Position numbers and translations under genes: made by a program. A stretch of 64,000 bases of DNA from Rhizobium favelukesii (GTDB lineage Bacteria > Pseudomonadota > Alphaproteobacteria > Rhizobiales > Rhizobiaceae): positions 3,227,001 to 3,291,000 of the forward strand of contig NZ_HG916852.1 in assembly GCF_000577275.2 (NCBI RefSeq), given 5' to 3'. The notes below the pieces were generated by a model, which saw nothing but the letters and a program-made list of their open reading frames with translations, did no database searches and was not told the DNA's origin. This document shows positions 43,077 to 55,235 of the stretch, piece by piece (the first letter of the stretch is position 1; every line of letters begins with the position of its first letter).

Positions 43077-43822
43077 ATGGAAACACCGCTTGCCCTCCTC
43101 GCGCTCATCGCCGTGATCTTCTTCGTTGCCGGGATCGTCAAGGGCATCACCGGCATGGGTTTACCCACCGTGGCGATGGGCTTGCTGGGCTCGCTCGTTT
43201 CTCCTCTTGCTGCGGCCGCTTTGCTGGTGATGCCATCGCTCATCACCAATCTCTGGCAGTTGGTGGCGGGACCGAGCTTCGTTCCGGTAACGGTGCGCCT
43301 CTGGCCAATGATGCTCGCAATCACCGTGGCGACGATCGCAGGCACCGCCTTCATCACCAGCGGACACAGCAACGGGCCGACCGCCGCACTCGGCGCAGTG
43401 CTCATGCTGTATGCGATCTATACGCTCCTCGCCCGGCCACTCAGCGTCTCAGCGCGGCTGGAACGGTGGCTTTCTCCGGCAATCGGCCTTGTGACAGGCA
43501 TGATCACCGGCGCGACCGGCATTCTCGTCGTCCCAGCGGTCCCTTATCTGCAATCGCTCGACCTATCCCGAGACGATCTCATACAGGCCTTAGGTCTGTC
43601 TTTCACCGTCTCGACGATTGCACTTGCCGGCGGACTTGCGTGGCACGGTGAATATCACGCGGGCGCTGTGATGACGTCCGCGATCGCCATCATTCCCGCA
43701 CTTGCCGGCATGGCTGCCGGACAAGCCATACGCGCAAGGATCAATCCTGCCACGTTCCAAAAGTGGTTCCTCATCTGCCTGTTTGCACTGGGCTGGAAAT
43801 GCTGCTCCGGGCGTTCCTGTAA
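43077..43822 (+). CDS. TauE/SafE family transporter with frameshifted 3' end
   Basis: The protein has about seven membrane helices and the family motif FFVAGIVKGITGMGLPTVAM near the N terminus, repeated as GLVTGMITGATGILVVPAVP at mid-length. The family exports sulfite or organosulfonates. Homologous sequence runs to KWFLICLFALG; then the current frame reads WKCCSGRSCK, while the +1 frame reads LEMLLRAFL followed by TAA at 43820-43822, a normal end for this family. One base appears lost near 43793-43798. The result is an unbroken frame from 43077 to 45443 that runs into the CYTH-CHAD gene. The protein would be intact apart from its last ten or so residues. Confidence 0.8.
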
Positions 43823-43985
43823 GATCGCAAGGGTCGGAGACTCCCTTTTCGTGTGGGATATCGCTTCGATTGCGCCGCCGCTGAAGTTTTTGTCATCAGG
43901 ATGTTTTGTCCGGCTGGCATCGCTCTATCTCTCTTCGAAAGAATTGCATCCACCGATCACCATGCGACCGAGCGGAGACTGCCAT

Positions 43986-45443
43986 TTGGCAACGGAAACG
44001 GAACTGAAGCTAGAACTGAGCGCCGACGCTGTCGACACGCTGCTGGGATCCGGCTTGCTGGGCGAGCCGGTCTCTGTGGATCCCTTGACCTCGATCTATT
44101 TTGACACCCCCGACCACCTGGTGTGGGAGGGCGGCTATTCTCTGCGAATCCGTACGGTTGGCGAAGCGCATGTCCAAACGGTAAAGACGAAGGGCTCGAA
44201 CAGTGCCATCTTTGCGCGCTCTGAGTGGGAAGCGCCGGTCACAGGCAACACACCTGTGATCGACTACACGACCCCGTTGAAGGCGGAACTTGATATCGAC
44301 GGCACCGCTTCCGTCGCGCAGTTCTCTACAACAGTAAAACGGCATCGGTGGAACGTCGATCAGGACGGGAGCAGGATTGAAGCCGCGTTGGACATGGGCT
44401 TGATCGTCGCCGGCGACCGCCAGATGCAGATACGGGAATTGGAACTGGAGCTGAAGGACGGCAAGCCAAATGCCCTGTTCATCCTTGCCCGCAGAATCGA
44501 GGCGCTTGTTCCGATCCGTTTCGGTGTCGTTTCAAAAGCAGAGAGAGGATACCGTCTGCTCGGCGAGCAGGAAACGGCCTGCAAATCGGAGCCCGTGCAC
44601 CTCGATCGCGATCTGCGGGTTTCTGGTTCGTTCCAAGTCATCGCTGAGGCATGTTTCCGGCAATTCCGGCTGAATGAATCGATCCTCATGGATCGCGCAA
44701 ACCCGTCGGCACTCCATCAGGCCCGCGTTGCACTCAGACGGCTGCGGTCCGCCTTCTCGCTCTACAAGATGATCCTGGTTGATGTGGAATCCCATCGGCT
44801 CAAGGATGAGCTGAGGTGGCTGACCGGTATTCTCGGAACGGCGCGCAACATCGATGTCATGATTGCCAGGGTCGGAAGCAGCGACATCAGAAGCTACCTG
44901 CTTGAAGCGCGCGACAGCGCCTATGAGGAGGTGCTGAATGCGCTTTATGGCTCGCGCGCCAAAGCCCTTATGCTTGACCTTAACGAATGGCTCCACTGCG
45001 GCGAGTATCTCACGCTGCCGGAAACGGCGGAGATCCGCAACGGACCGGTGGTCGATTTCGCAATCGAGGTTCTCGACCGTCAACGCAAGACGCTGAAAAA
45101 GCGGGGCAAGTCTCTGGTGGAGGCTGACGACGAGCACCGGCACGAAGCGCGAAAGGCCGCGAAGAAGCTCAGATACGCAAGCGAATTCCTAAGCTCGTTG
45201 TTCACCAGCAAGCAGGCAGAGCGACGGTACGGCAAGTTTATCAAGTCGATGGAACAACTGCAGGATGAACTCGGTCTTCTGAACGACATGGCAACCGCGC
45301 CGACTGTCGTTCACGACTTGGAGCTGGATTCACATCCCGACGCTCAATCCCTGATTGTCGTTGGCGACCGCGAAAAATTGGTCAACGCCGCACAGTCGTC
45401 CTTGGATGAGCTGATGGAACGGAAGAGATTCTGGCGGGGATGA
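43986..45443 (+). CDS. CYTH and CHAD domain protein
   Basis: The most natural start is a TTG at 43986 (LATETELKLELSADAV), eight bases after CGGAG; an ATG at 43962 lacks a ribosome site. The 485-residue protein has an N-terminal CYTH domain (about 1-200) with the diagnostic ETELKLEL and paired basic/acidic strands, and a C-terminal CHAD domain (about 220-485) with conserved histidines in HQARVALRRLRSAF and HEARKAAKKLRYASEF. CYTH domains handle triphosphates, and CHAD domains bind polyphosphate, so a polyphosphate-linked role is likely. The same frame is open upstream into the TauE-type gene, so automated annotation may report one 799-residue fusion. Confidence 0.85.
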   Translation: MATETELKLELSADAVDTLLGSGLLGEPVSVDPLTSIYFDTPDHLVWEGGYSLRIRTVGEAHVQTVKTKGSNSAIFARSEWEAPVTGNTPVIDYTTPLKAELDIDGTASVAQFSTTVKRHRWNVDQDGSRIEAALDMGLIVAGDRQMQIRELELELKDGKPNALFILARRIEALVPIRFGVVSKAERGYRLLGEQETACKSEPVHLDRDLRVSGSFQVIAEACFRQFRLNESILMDRANPSALHQARVALRRLRSAFSLYKMILVDVESHRLKDELRWLTGILGTARNIDVMIARVGSSDIRSYLLEARDSAYEEVLNALYGSRAKALMLDLNEWLHCGEYLTLPETAEIRNGPVVDFAIEVLDRQRKTLKKRGKSLVEADDEHRHEARKAAKKLRYASEFLSSLFTSKQAERRYGKFIKSMEQLQDELGLLNDMATAPTVVHDLELDSHPDAQSLIVVGDREKLVNAAQSSLDELMERKRFWRG

Positions 45444-45462
45444 ACCGGACAAGCCCGACGTC

Positions 45463-46137
45463 ATGACAAGCGTCCGCCGTGCTTTCGAGCTGATCTCTGA
45501 TGCTACGGAGACGCTGAAGCCGGAGCAGCTTCACCTGACGATCAGCGTGACGCCAACCTTCGCCTCGAAGTGGCTAATCCCCCGCCTTCCGGACTTCACG
45601 GCGGCCCAACCCAACATCGATCTGCGCATCCTGGCGAGTGATCGCATTGCCAACTTCCAAACCGACGCAGTGGATCTCGCGATCCGTTATGGCCGGCTAC
45701 CCTTCGGATCGGGCCTGAACGCGGAACTTCTCTTCGAGAACGTCCTTGTTGCCGTCGGCAGCCCTTTGCTGGTGGAGAAGCTGGGCCCGCCCGGCCAGGA
45801 TGGCAATTTCCCGCGCTACCCGCTTCTTCACGACGCCCACGATTCTTGGCCGCAGTTTCTGGAATTGGCGTTTCCGGACGATCTGCCGACGACCGCCAAG
45901 AACATCCGGTTCAATCAGACGTCGCTGGCGCTCGAGGCCGCGATTGCTGGCCAGGGTCTCGCTCTGACGAGCACGTTCTTCGTCGAGGACGACATAACGT
46001 CGGGCCGCCTCCTGCGCGTGTTGCCGACCGAACTCACTGTTGGTTCCGATTTCTACGTCGTCTCGCCACGCAAGCCCCGTCATCCGGCCTCTGTGGCAGC
46101 GGTAAAACGCTGGCTGGCAGACGCTGCAGGCCGGTAA
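45463..46137 (+). pseudogene. LysR-family regulator remnant without DNA-binding domain
   Basis: The 224-residue frame begins directly in the linker (SVRRAFELISDATETLK) of a GcvA-type LysR protein and contains a whole effector domain (LHLTISVTPTFASKWLIPRL to the end). The N-terminal helix-turn-helix of about 65 residues is absent. Family-like sequence begins at about 45455, only 12 bases after the stop of the CYTH-CHAD gene, which suggests a deletion or recombination joint there. Without the helix-turn-helix it cannot regulate in the usual way; it might form mixed dimers if expressed. Confidence 0.75.
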
Positions 46138-46447
46138 CAACCAGCGACAAACACGCCAAGCCTAAGCGTGCAACTGACCCCGACACCGTTCGGGTTACAT
46201 CGCAGATCGGCAATCGAGGCGTTGTCGAAACGCTTTCATGTGAGGCCCTCTCACAGAGGCGGTGTGCATCGGCACCAGCGTTGAATGCCGACTTGTGGGG
46301 AAAGGCATCCAGATTGTGACGGAACGCACAAGCAAAGTCTTGGCATGAGCGGAGCCGACTGGTGCCGCTCCGATTTCTATAGTAGCCCTCAGTTTGCAGT
46401 CAGAATTGCATGCTACCGTGCGGAAGAACAATCATCGGGATGTCCAG
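46138..46447. other. Gap without a supported gene
   Basis: Nothing convincing was found between the LysR remnant and the small lipoprotein gene. Short frames exist on both strands but lack ribosome sites or family features. The end of the stretch should contain the lipoprotein promoter. Confidence 0.4.
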
Positions 46448-46807
46448 ATGACGCGAACAAACATAGGCGTGTTGCAGTTGTCTCTTCTAGCCTTGGTGCT
46501 GGCAGGATGCACGAAGGTCGAACCCCTGGAAACCGCCGCCGTCACACAGTCAATCCCGTCAGCCACGAAGACGGATCAGGCGGTTATCGCAGACGCAGTC
46601 AGCCGCGGCCCCGTCGGAGTGAAGCCCCTTGCCTGGGCCAACCCATCAACGGGAAGTGTTGGCGTGATTGAAGAAATCGGCGTTGATCCTGAAAGTTCGT
46701 GCCGCGCCTTTGTGACGACCCAGCGCACGCTCGAGGGAGAAACCCGCTTCAAGGGTCTCGCCTGCCCGTCGGGCGAGTCTGACTGGAAGCTCGGTCCGGT
46801 ACGATAA
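46448..46807 (+). CDS. Small surface lipoprotein, RT0821/Lpp0805-like
   Basis: The start is placed at the ATG at 46448, giving 119 residues with a lipoprotein signal LSLLALVLAGC. The mature part ends WANPSTGSVGVIEEIGVDPE, then CRAFVTTQRTLEGETRFKGL and ACPSGESDWKLGPVR. This matches the short outer-membrane lipoprotein family found in rickettsiae and rhizobia, in which two cysteines near the C terminus are conserved. The role is unknown. Other start choices add up to 18 residues. Confidence 0.7.
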   Translation: MTRTNIGVLQLSLLALVLAGCTKVEPLETAAVTQSIPSATKTDQAVIADAVSRGPVGVKPLAWANPSTGSVGVIEEIGVDPESSCRAFVTTQRTLEGETRFKGLACPSGESDWKLGPVR

Positions 46808-46936
46808 CCGCGATGCCCCCGTCCTCGAGCCGAACAGCCGACTCGAGCTGCTTTAGCCGTTCTCCTGCGCAGGTCGTCGCAACGGCGCTTCTGCTTCCTT
46901 ATTGCCGGCGATCGCGGGCCGGCGCGCGCCGGTGTC

Positions 46937-47258
46937 TCATACTCGACCAGGCGCGATCGCCCGCAGCTCAGGCGCATGATCGGCGCCGTCGGCCTCGAGA
47001 CGGAACACGGACGGACGTTCGCGGAGACGCGCGGCTTGCCCGGCGAGGATGGCGGAGGCGGCGTTGCTTTCCTCCACCATGGCAGCGTTTTGCTGCGTAT
47101 CCTGGTCCATGCGCCACCGCGGCCTCCTCCTCGAGCTTTGCGTTGGTGATTGCAGACTGACGGAAGACTTCGAGCGCCCTCGCCACGAGGCTGCGCTCCG
47201 ACAAGATCAGGCGTTTTCCCTCGTATGCCGCCGCTCCAGTTTTGGAGGTGGCACCCAT
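46937..47258 (-). pseudogene. Methyl-accepting chemotaxis protein remnant with internal deletion
   Basis: Read on the minus strand, two frames carry pieces of a rhizobial chemoreceptor. The upstream piece (to about 47115) reads ARALEVFRQSAITNAKLEEE, the end of a HAMP domain. The downstream piece, from 47110, reads MDQDTQQNAAMVEESNAASA and ends RPSVFRLEADGADHA... at a TGA (46939-46937), the C-terminal end of the signalling domain. The roughly 250-residue signalling domain between them is missing and the frames differ. This is a deleted, non-functional gene downstream of katG. Confidence 0.65.
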
Positions 47259-47302
47259 TTCATCAACTGTCCCATCTGGCGAGGTTCCAGCTGAAGAAGG
47301 AT

Positions 47303-47334
47303 GCGCGGACGCAGCTGAGAAGCCGCGTCCGCGC
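47303..47334 (-). terminator. Hairpin terminator downstream of katG
   Basis: GCGCGGACGC / GCGTCCGCGC is a perfect 10-bp stem with a 12-base loop, 13 bases past the katG stop. On the minus strand it is followed by ATCCTTCTT, a weak T-rich tail. Confidence 0.6.
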
Positions 47335-47346
47335 GAGAGCTGCCGA

Positions 47347-50023
<2,677 letters not shown>

Positions 50024-50052
50024 TTGACAGATATCCTACAAGTGGATATGTG
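50024..50052 (+). promoter_or_regulatory. Promoter and operator of the FadR-type regulator gene
   Basis: A consensus -35 box TTGACA (50024-50029) is followed after 17 bases by TATGTG as a weak -10. Between and over them lies an inverted repeat ATATCC-TACAAGT-GGATAT (50031-50049). A repressor bound there would block polymerase, which suggests autoregulation by the GntR-type protein. Confidence 0.5.
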
Positions 50053-50085
50053 TCTCTTGTCTGAAACTTTTGCAGCGGGATTGGC

Positions 50086-50817
50086 ATGCCACTCAAGACC
50101 ATGAAGCCTTTGACGAGAGCCCCGCTGCTGCATGTTTCCGTGCAGGAGAGCCTGCGCGCATACATCAACGACAATGGCTTGAAACCGGGCACCCTTCTGC
50201 CGGCCGAGAGCGAGCTCGCAGCCCAGCTCGGCGTCAGCCGCAACTCCCTGCGCGAGGGCATCAAGGCGCTTGAATCTCTCGGTGTGCTGGAATCGCGTCG
50301 CGGCGTCGGGATCTTCGTCAAAGCGTTCTCCTTTGAGCCGCTGCTCGACAATCTTGCCTATGGTCTTGGCGGCGCGCTTCGCCAGATCGAGGAAGTCATC
50401 GAGATTCGCCGGACGCTCGAGGTCGGTCTGATCGGCAAGACGCTGGAGACGATCAGCAAGGACGACATTGCCGAGCTTCGCGCCGCCGTCAACCGCATGA
50501 AGGCGCATGCGGAACGTGGCGAAGCCTTCGCCGAGGACGACCAGCTCTTTCATCGCCTGCTGTTCCGCTGCCAGCAGAACGAGACGCTGAGCCGGCTGAT
50601 CGACGTGTTCTGGCTCGCTTTCTACAAGGCCTCGGATTTCGTCAATCTCGACAATGTCGATCCGATGGCCACCTGGCGGGATCACGCCGCCATTGTCGAT
50701 GCCGTCGAGGCCCGGGACCTGGAGGAGGCCCGCCGGCGTCTCGACCACCACTACGAGGGCATCGCCCGAGTTATCGCAAACAACAAGACAAGTTCAAATG
50801 TGGGAGGAACGCAATGA
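50086..50817 (+). CDS. GntR-family regulator, FadR (FCD) type
   Basis: The 243-residue protein has an N-terminal winged helix (about 15-80: LKPGTLLPAESELAAQLGVS followed by RNSLREGIKALESLGVLESR) and a C-terminal FCD domain (about 95-230) with metal-site residues in DDQLFHRLLF and DHAAIVDAVEARD and a final HH pair. Such regulators respond to organic or sugar acids. Its stop overlaps the binding-protein start (ATGA), so it is part of the transporter operon it presumably controls. Confidence 0.9.
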   Translation: MPLKTMKPLTRAPLLHVSVQESLRAYINDNGLKPGTLLPAESELAAQLGVSRNSLREGIKALESLGVLESRRGVGIFVKAFSFEPLLDNLAYGLGGALRQIEEVIEIRRTLEVGLIGKTLETISKDDIAELRAAVNRMKAHAERGEAFAEDDQLFHRLLFRCQQNETLSRLIDVFWLAFYKASDFVNLDNVDPMATWRDHAAIVDAVEARDLEEARRRLDHHYEGIARVIANNKTSSNVGGTQ

Positions 50818-52397
50818 AAACTCTGTCTCGACTTTCGGCGATCGCGATCGCTGCGATGATGGCAACAACCGTCGCATCGGGCTTCACCCGCCCGGCACAA
50901 TCCGCAACCCTGTCGGGCGGTTTCGACGTCGGCCCCGGTGGCTTCCAGGGCAATTTCAATCCGCTGGCCGCGACCGCCGGCTTCACCTGGCTCAGCATCT
51001 ATTTCGAGCCACTCGTCGCCTACGATGCGAAGCTGCAGAAGACGGTCGGCGTCCTTGCCTCCTCCTATGAGATCAGCCCGGACCAGCTGACCTACGCGTT
51101 CAAGCTCGCCGACGCGAAATGGCACGACGGAAAGCCATTTACGGCAAACGACGCCAAGTTCACGATCGGGCTCGCCAAGAACGCCAAGACCGGCTCCGTC
51201 CTGGCAGCCCGCCTGTCACCGGTATCGGCGGTCGAGGCTCCCGATGAACATACGCTGGTCATCAAGCTCAGCGCACCATCCGCGAGCCTCATAGATACGC
51301 TTACCAAGGTGATGATGCTGCCCGAGCATGCGCTGTCGTCAATACCGGCCGACCAGCTCGCCAAGAGCCCGTGGTGGTCGACGTCACCGATCGGCACTGG
51401 TGCCTTCAAGTTCACCAAATATGTCAACGACCAGTACGTCGAACTCGCCGCCAACACCGATTACCGGGGCGGTAAGCCGGCTCTGGAGAAGATCATCAAT
51501 CGCTACTTCGCCGATCCGGCGGCCGCGATCGCCGCGCTTCGCGCCGGCGAGATTCAATTCACCTATGTCGATTCTAACGATGTCCCGACGTTCAAGGATG
51601 ACACGTCCTTCCAGGTGATCGAAGGCAACTCGTTCGTCGTCAATTACCTGGGATTCAACCATGAATCACCGATCTGGAAGGATTTGCGTGTCCGTCAGGC
51701 CGTGATGCACGCGATCAACCGCGATGCAATCATCCAGAGCCTCTACGGAGGCGCCGCCAAGCCGGCCAACTGCGCCTACGTCGCCGACCAGCTCGTGCCG
51801 AAGGATATCGACCCCTATGCCTACGATCCCGAAAAGGCAAAGGCGCTTTTGAAAGAAGCGGGCTGGGACGAGATCAATGGTGGCAAGCCGATCACGCTTT
51901 TGACCTACTACACGACGCCATTGGCGACCAACGTGCTCGCTGCAGTTCAAGCGATGCTGGCGCAGGTTGGCATCAATGTCGTGCCGCGCGCAGTCGATGC
52001 TCCGACCTATAACAGCATCGTCCTGAAGCCGGATGCCGATATCTCGCAGTTTCAGCTGGTCTATGCCGGTCTGCAAAACGGACCGGATGCCGGCAGCATC
52101 AATGTCGGGCTGAATGAAAAGCAGATTCCGCCCGCCGGCCCGAACGTCGTTCGCGCCCGCATACCCGATCTGACTGCCGCGCTCGACACTGCCCTTGCCG
52201 AGCCCGACGCGGCAAAGCGTGACGAACGCTACCGGCAGGTCTGCAAGGTCATGAACAGTCAGCTTCCCTGGGGCACGCTCTGGGTGGCGAACCGCTATGG
52301 CGTCGTCTCCACCAAGGTCAAGGATTTCGTCTGGACCCCCGCTCCCGGAGGCGGTCCCTACGAGGCCGATCCGCAACATTGGTCGATCGCTGAATAA
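50814..52397 (+). CDS. Periplasmic substrate-binding protein, dipeptide/oligopeptide family (SBP_bac_5)
   Basis: The 527-residue protein has a Sec signal peptide (about 1-30) and the family-5 core: [50 protein letters not shown] and [17 protein letters not shown]. Members bind peptides, opines, glycosides and other solutes. The linked genes encode two DapA-type aldolases, so a sugar-acid-like or imino-acid-like ligand is more likely than a peptide. A hairpin follows at 52416. Confidence 0.92.
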   Translation: MKTLSRLSAIAIAAMMATTVASGFTRPAQSATLSGGFDVGPGGFQGNFNPLAATAGFTWLSIYFEPLVAYDAKLQKTVGVLASSYEISPDQLTYAFKLADAKWHDGKPFTANDAKFTIGLAKNAKTGSVLAARLSPVSAVEAPDEHTLVIKLSAPSASLIDTLTKVMMLPEHALSSIPADQLAKSPWWSTSPIGTGAFKFTKYVNDQYVELAANTDYRGGKPALEKIINRYFADPAAAIAALRAGEIQFTYVDSNDVPTFKDDTSFQVIEGNSFVVNYLGFNHESPIWKDLRVRQAVMHAINRDAIIQSLYGGAAKPANCAYVADQLVPKDIDPYAYDPEKAKALLKEAGWDEINGGKPITLLTYYTTPLATNVLAAVQAMLAQVGINVVPRAVDAPTYNSIVLKPDADISQFQLVYAGLQNGPDAGSINVGLNEKQIPPAGPNVVRARIPDLTAALDTALAEPDAAKRDERYRQVCKVMNSQLPWGTLWVANRYGVVSTKVKDFVWTPAPGGGPYEADPQHWSIAE

Positions 52398-52415
52398 GGC
52401 CGCCCATGGTACGAG

Positions 52416-52435
52416 AGGGTGGCGTTCGCCACCCT
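52416..52435 (+). terminator. Intercistronic hairpin after the binding-protein gene
   Basis: AGGGTGGCG-TT-CGCCACCCT is a perfect 9-bp inverted repeat (the last pairs form part of a tight loop), followed by TTTC. In such operons this element usually stabilises or partly terminates the message, raising binding-protein levels over permeases. Confidence 0.5.
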
Positions 52436-52452
52436 TTCAGGACGGAGTTGCA

Positions 52453-53412
52453 ATGCTGACATTTAGCCTCCGGCGCTTGGCGATCGGGATAGGCATGCTG
52501 CTCGCGTTGAGCATGCTGATTTTCCTTCTGCTGCGCCTCACCCCTGGTGATCCGATCGATGCCTATATCGATCCGAACATTCCGTTGTCGCCGGCTGATC
52601 TGGCTGAACTGCGCAGCAGGCTCGGCCTCGATCAACCGCTGCCTGTGCAATACCTGGCCTGGCTGCAGCAGGCGTTGACCGGCAATCTCGGCTACTCGAT
52701 CAAGCGCATGGATCAGCCGGTGCTCGGCCTCGTGCTGTCACGCATCGGTCCCACCATCCTGCTCATGGGAACGGCTCTCGTCATCTCAATTATTGTTGGC
52801 ATCGCCACCGGCATCGTAAGCGCCGTGCGACGCAATTCGGTCACCGACGTTTCGTTCTCGGTGCTTGCGCTTGCCGGCATTTCAAGCCCGGCTTTTCTCA
52901 GTGCGTTGATCGGACTTTACGTCTTTGCCGTACGGCTCAACTGGATGCCATCTGGCGGCATGCTGACACCCGGCGAGCCGTTCTCGGTCCTCGATCTGCT
53001 GCATCACCTGATCCTGCCTGCCTGCCTGCTTGCAGTCGCCCAGGCAGCGTTGATCATGCGCTACATGCGCGCCTCCCTATTGGAAGTGCTCAATCAGGAC
53101 TACGTGCGCACGGCGCGGGCCAAGGGCGTCATCGAATTCTGGGTGATCGTCAAGCACGCCTTGCGCAATGCGCTGCTGCCTGTTGTCACGCTCATCGGTT
53201 CGACCATCGGTCTTGCCATCGGCGGCGCCATCTTCATCGAGAGCGTCTTCAATTGGCCGGGCATGGGTCTGCTGCTCGTCGATTCGGTCGAAACCCGTGA
53301 CTATCCGGTCATCATGGGCGCCACACTCATCATCGGAGCCTGCGTCATCGTGGTCAATCTGCTGACGGACATGACCTATGCGGTGATCGATCCGCGCATC
53401 AAGGTGGGCTGA
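52453..53412 (+). CDS. ABC transporter permease (DppB type)
   Basis: The start is the ATG at 52453 ([16 protein letters not shown]), preceded by GACGGAG. The 319-residue protein has six membrane helices, the N-terminal LRLTPGDP motif and the EAA loop [20 protein letters not shown] followed by LRNALLPVV. It pairs with the DppC-type permease encoded 2 bases downstream. Confidence 0.93.
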   Translation: MLTFSLRRLAIGIGMLLALSMLIFLLLRLTPGDPIDAYIDPNIPLSPADLAELRSRLGLDQPLPVQYLAWLQQALTGNLGYSIKRMDQPVLGLVLSRIGPTILLMGTALVISIIVGIATGIVSAVRRNSVTDVSFSVLALAGISSPAFLSALIGLYVFAVRLNWMPSGGMLTPGEPFSVLDLLHHLILPACLLAVAQAALIMRYMRASLLEVLNQDYVRTARAKGVIEFWVIVKHALRNALLPVVTLIGSTIGLAIGGAIFIESVFNWPGMGLLLVDSVETRDYPVIMGATLIIGACVIVVNLLTDMTYAVIDPRIKVG

Positions 53413-53414
53413 GC

Positions 53415-54290
53415 ATGCTGGCCAGAACCCCCACCCGCAGTCCCGGTCCTCTCGCCCGCGCGCTCGACCGCTTCCTGATCAACCGTGCTGCCGTTTTCGG
53501 CGTCTGCCTGGCTCTTCCTGTGTTGGCGATGATCCTGTCCTACCCGCTCTGGTGGACCTTCAAGCCAAACGACATTGACCTATTGGCGATGAACAGCGGT
53601 CCAAGTTCCAAACACGTCTTCGGCACGGACGGCGTCGGACGCGACGTGTTTGCGCGCGTGATGGAAGGCGGACGCATCTCGCTCCTCGTGGCCGTTGCCT
53701 CGACGCTGCTGTCAGCGATCATCGGCTTTCTTTTCGGCGCCGTCTCCGCCCTTGCCGGCCGCTGGGCAGACGCCGTCGGCATGCGGTTTGTCGATCTCGT
53801 CATGACGCTGCCGCCCGTGATTTTTCTCCTTGTGCTCGCCTCGATCGCCGGCACGGGCATCTGGCCGACCGTCCTCGTCATTTCGCTGCTGTCCTGGCCG
53901 CTCCTGGCACGAATGGTGCGCGCGCGGCTCCTGGAATTGCGCGAGCGCGACTTCGTCATCGCCGCGCGGGGAATGGGCGCTGGCCTGCCGCACCTCCTCT
54001 TCCGGCACGGTCTGCCGAACTCGATCGATATCCTGGTTGTCTACGCCACGCTGCAGATCGCCAACGCCATCCTGCTCGAAGCCGGCCTTTCCTTCCTTGG
54101 TCTCGGCATTGCCCCGCCGGCCGCCAGCTGGGGCAACATGCTGAACGCGGCCCGCTCGACGGCGGTGCTTGAACAATATCCCTGGCAATGGCTGTTCCCA
54201 GGCGGGGCTCTCATCCTCGCGGTTCTTGCCATCAACTTCATCGGCGACGGTCTTCGGGACGCTTTCGACCCTCGCGCTGAACTAAACTGA
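53415..54290 (+). CDS. ABC transporter permease (DppC type)
   Basis: The 291-residue protein has an N-terminal helix followed by the periplasmic [20 protein letters not shown] segment, five further helices, and the EAA loop [20 protein letters not shown]. The C-terminal end [13 protein letters not shown] is diagnostic. It completes the membrane channel with the DppB-type permease. Confidence 0.93.
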   Translation: MLARTPTRSPGPLARALDRFLINRAAVFGVCLALPVLAMILSYPLWWTFKPNDIDLLAMNSGPSSKHVFGTDGVGRDVFARVMEGGRISLLVAVASTLLSAIIGFLFGAVSALAGRWADAVGMRFVDLVMTLPPVIFLLVLASIAGTGIWPTVLVISLLSWPLLARMVRARLLELRERDFVIAARGMGAGLPHLLFRHGLPNSIDILVVYATLQIANAILLEAGLSFLGLGIAPPAASWGNMLNAARSTAVLEQYPWQWLFPGGALILAVLAINFIGDGLRDAFDPRAELN

Positions 54291-54309
54291 TCATTCGAAA
54301 GAAGAGACA

Positions 54310-55230
54310 ATGACAAAATTCAAGGGTGTAATTCCTCCAGTCGTGACGCCTCTCAATGCGGATTTCACGGTCGATTATCCGTCCTATACGCGGGTTCTGG
54401 AGCATCTTATCGACGGTGGATGCCACGGCGTTTTCGTGCTTGGTTCGACAAGCGAGGTAATCTTTCACGACGACAAGACGCGCCGCCAGATCATCGAGCA
54501 TTCGGCAAAGGTGGTGAACGGGCGCGTACCGTTGATCGTCGGCGTCATAGATGCGACCACGGATCGCGTCATTCATCACGCAGACGTCGCCAAGCGGGCG
54601 GGCGCCGATGCCGTGGTTGCCACCGCGCCGTTCTATACCGTCACCAGCCAATCGGAAATCCTCGACCACTTCCGCTTTATCCGTGACGCCGTCGACGTAC
54701 CGCTCGTCGCCTACGACATTCCGGTCTGCGTGCACGTCAAGCTGCAACGCCAGACGACGGTGACCTTGGCCAGGGAAGGCACGATCATCGGCCTTAAGGA
54801 TTCCAGCGGCGACGACGGCAATTTTCGCTATGCCCTGCTCGATCTTGCCGACCGGCCGAACGTGTTCCTGATGACCGGTTCGGAAATCGTCGTCGACAAT
54901 GCCTTGCTGATGGGGGCCCATGGCGTTGTTCCTGGCATCGCCAATGTCGATCCGCATGGCTATGTGCGCCTCTGGAACGCCGCCCAGCGTGGGGACTGGG
55001 TCGCCGCGCGCAAGGAGCAGGAGCGGCTCTGCCGTCTCTTCGAAATCGTCTGGGTCGCCCAGGGCCGCGTCAGCGGCGGTGCCTCCGGCATTGGTGGCTT
55101 CAAGACCGCAATGAAGAGCCTCGGCATTATCGATACCTCCGTCATGCCGCGTCCGCGCGCCGCCCTCAATGAAGCAGAGACGGCAAGGATCAATGAGATC
55201 CTGCGTGCAACCGGTCTGCTTGGCGGGTGA
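54310..55230 (+). CDS. DapA-family aldolase (dihydrodipicolinate synthase / N-acetylneuraminate lyase superfamily)
   Basis: The 306-residue TIM-barrel protein has the family opening [20 protein letters not shown], the [14 protein letters not shown] segment, the Tyr in LVAYDIPV, and the Schiff-base Lys in [11 protein letters not shown]. Such enzymes cleave or form 2-oxo acids such as 2-keto-3-deoxysugar acids, or deaminate hydroxyproline-derived pyrrolines. It lies between permease and ATPase genes of an importer, so it probably acts on the imported compound. The substrate is not fixed by sequence. Confidence 0.88.
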   Translation: MTKFKGVIPPVVTPLNADFTVDYPSYTRVLEHLIDGGCHGVFVLGSTSEVIFHDDKTRRQIIEHSAKVVNGRVPLIVGVIDATTDRVIHHADVAKRAGADAVVATAPFYTVTSQSEILDHFRFIRDAVDVPLVAYDIPVCVHVKLQRQTTVTLAREGTIIGLKDSSGDDGNFRYALLDLADRPNVFLMTGSEIVVDNALLMGAHGVVPGIANVDPHGYVRLWNAAQRGDWVAARKEQERLCRLFEIVWVAQGRVSGGASGIGGFKTAMKSLGIIDTSVMPRPRAALNEAETARINEILRATGLLGG

Positions 55231-55235
55231 CCACC

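Noticed and set aside
43823..43985. A new domain in the linker between the TauE-type and CYTH-CHAD parts
   Set aside because: The translated linker has no domain character, and the +1 frame restores the normal TauE end, so the linker is best read as former intergenic DNA.
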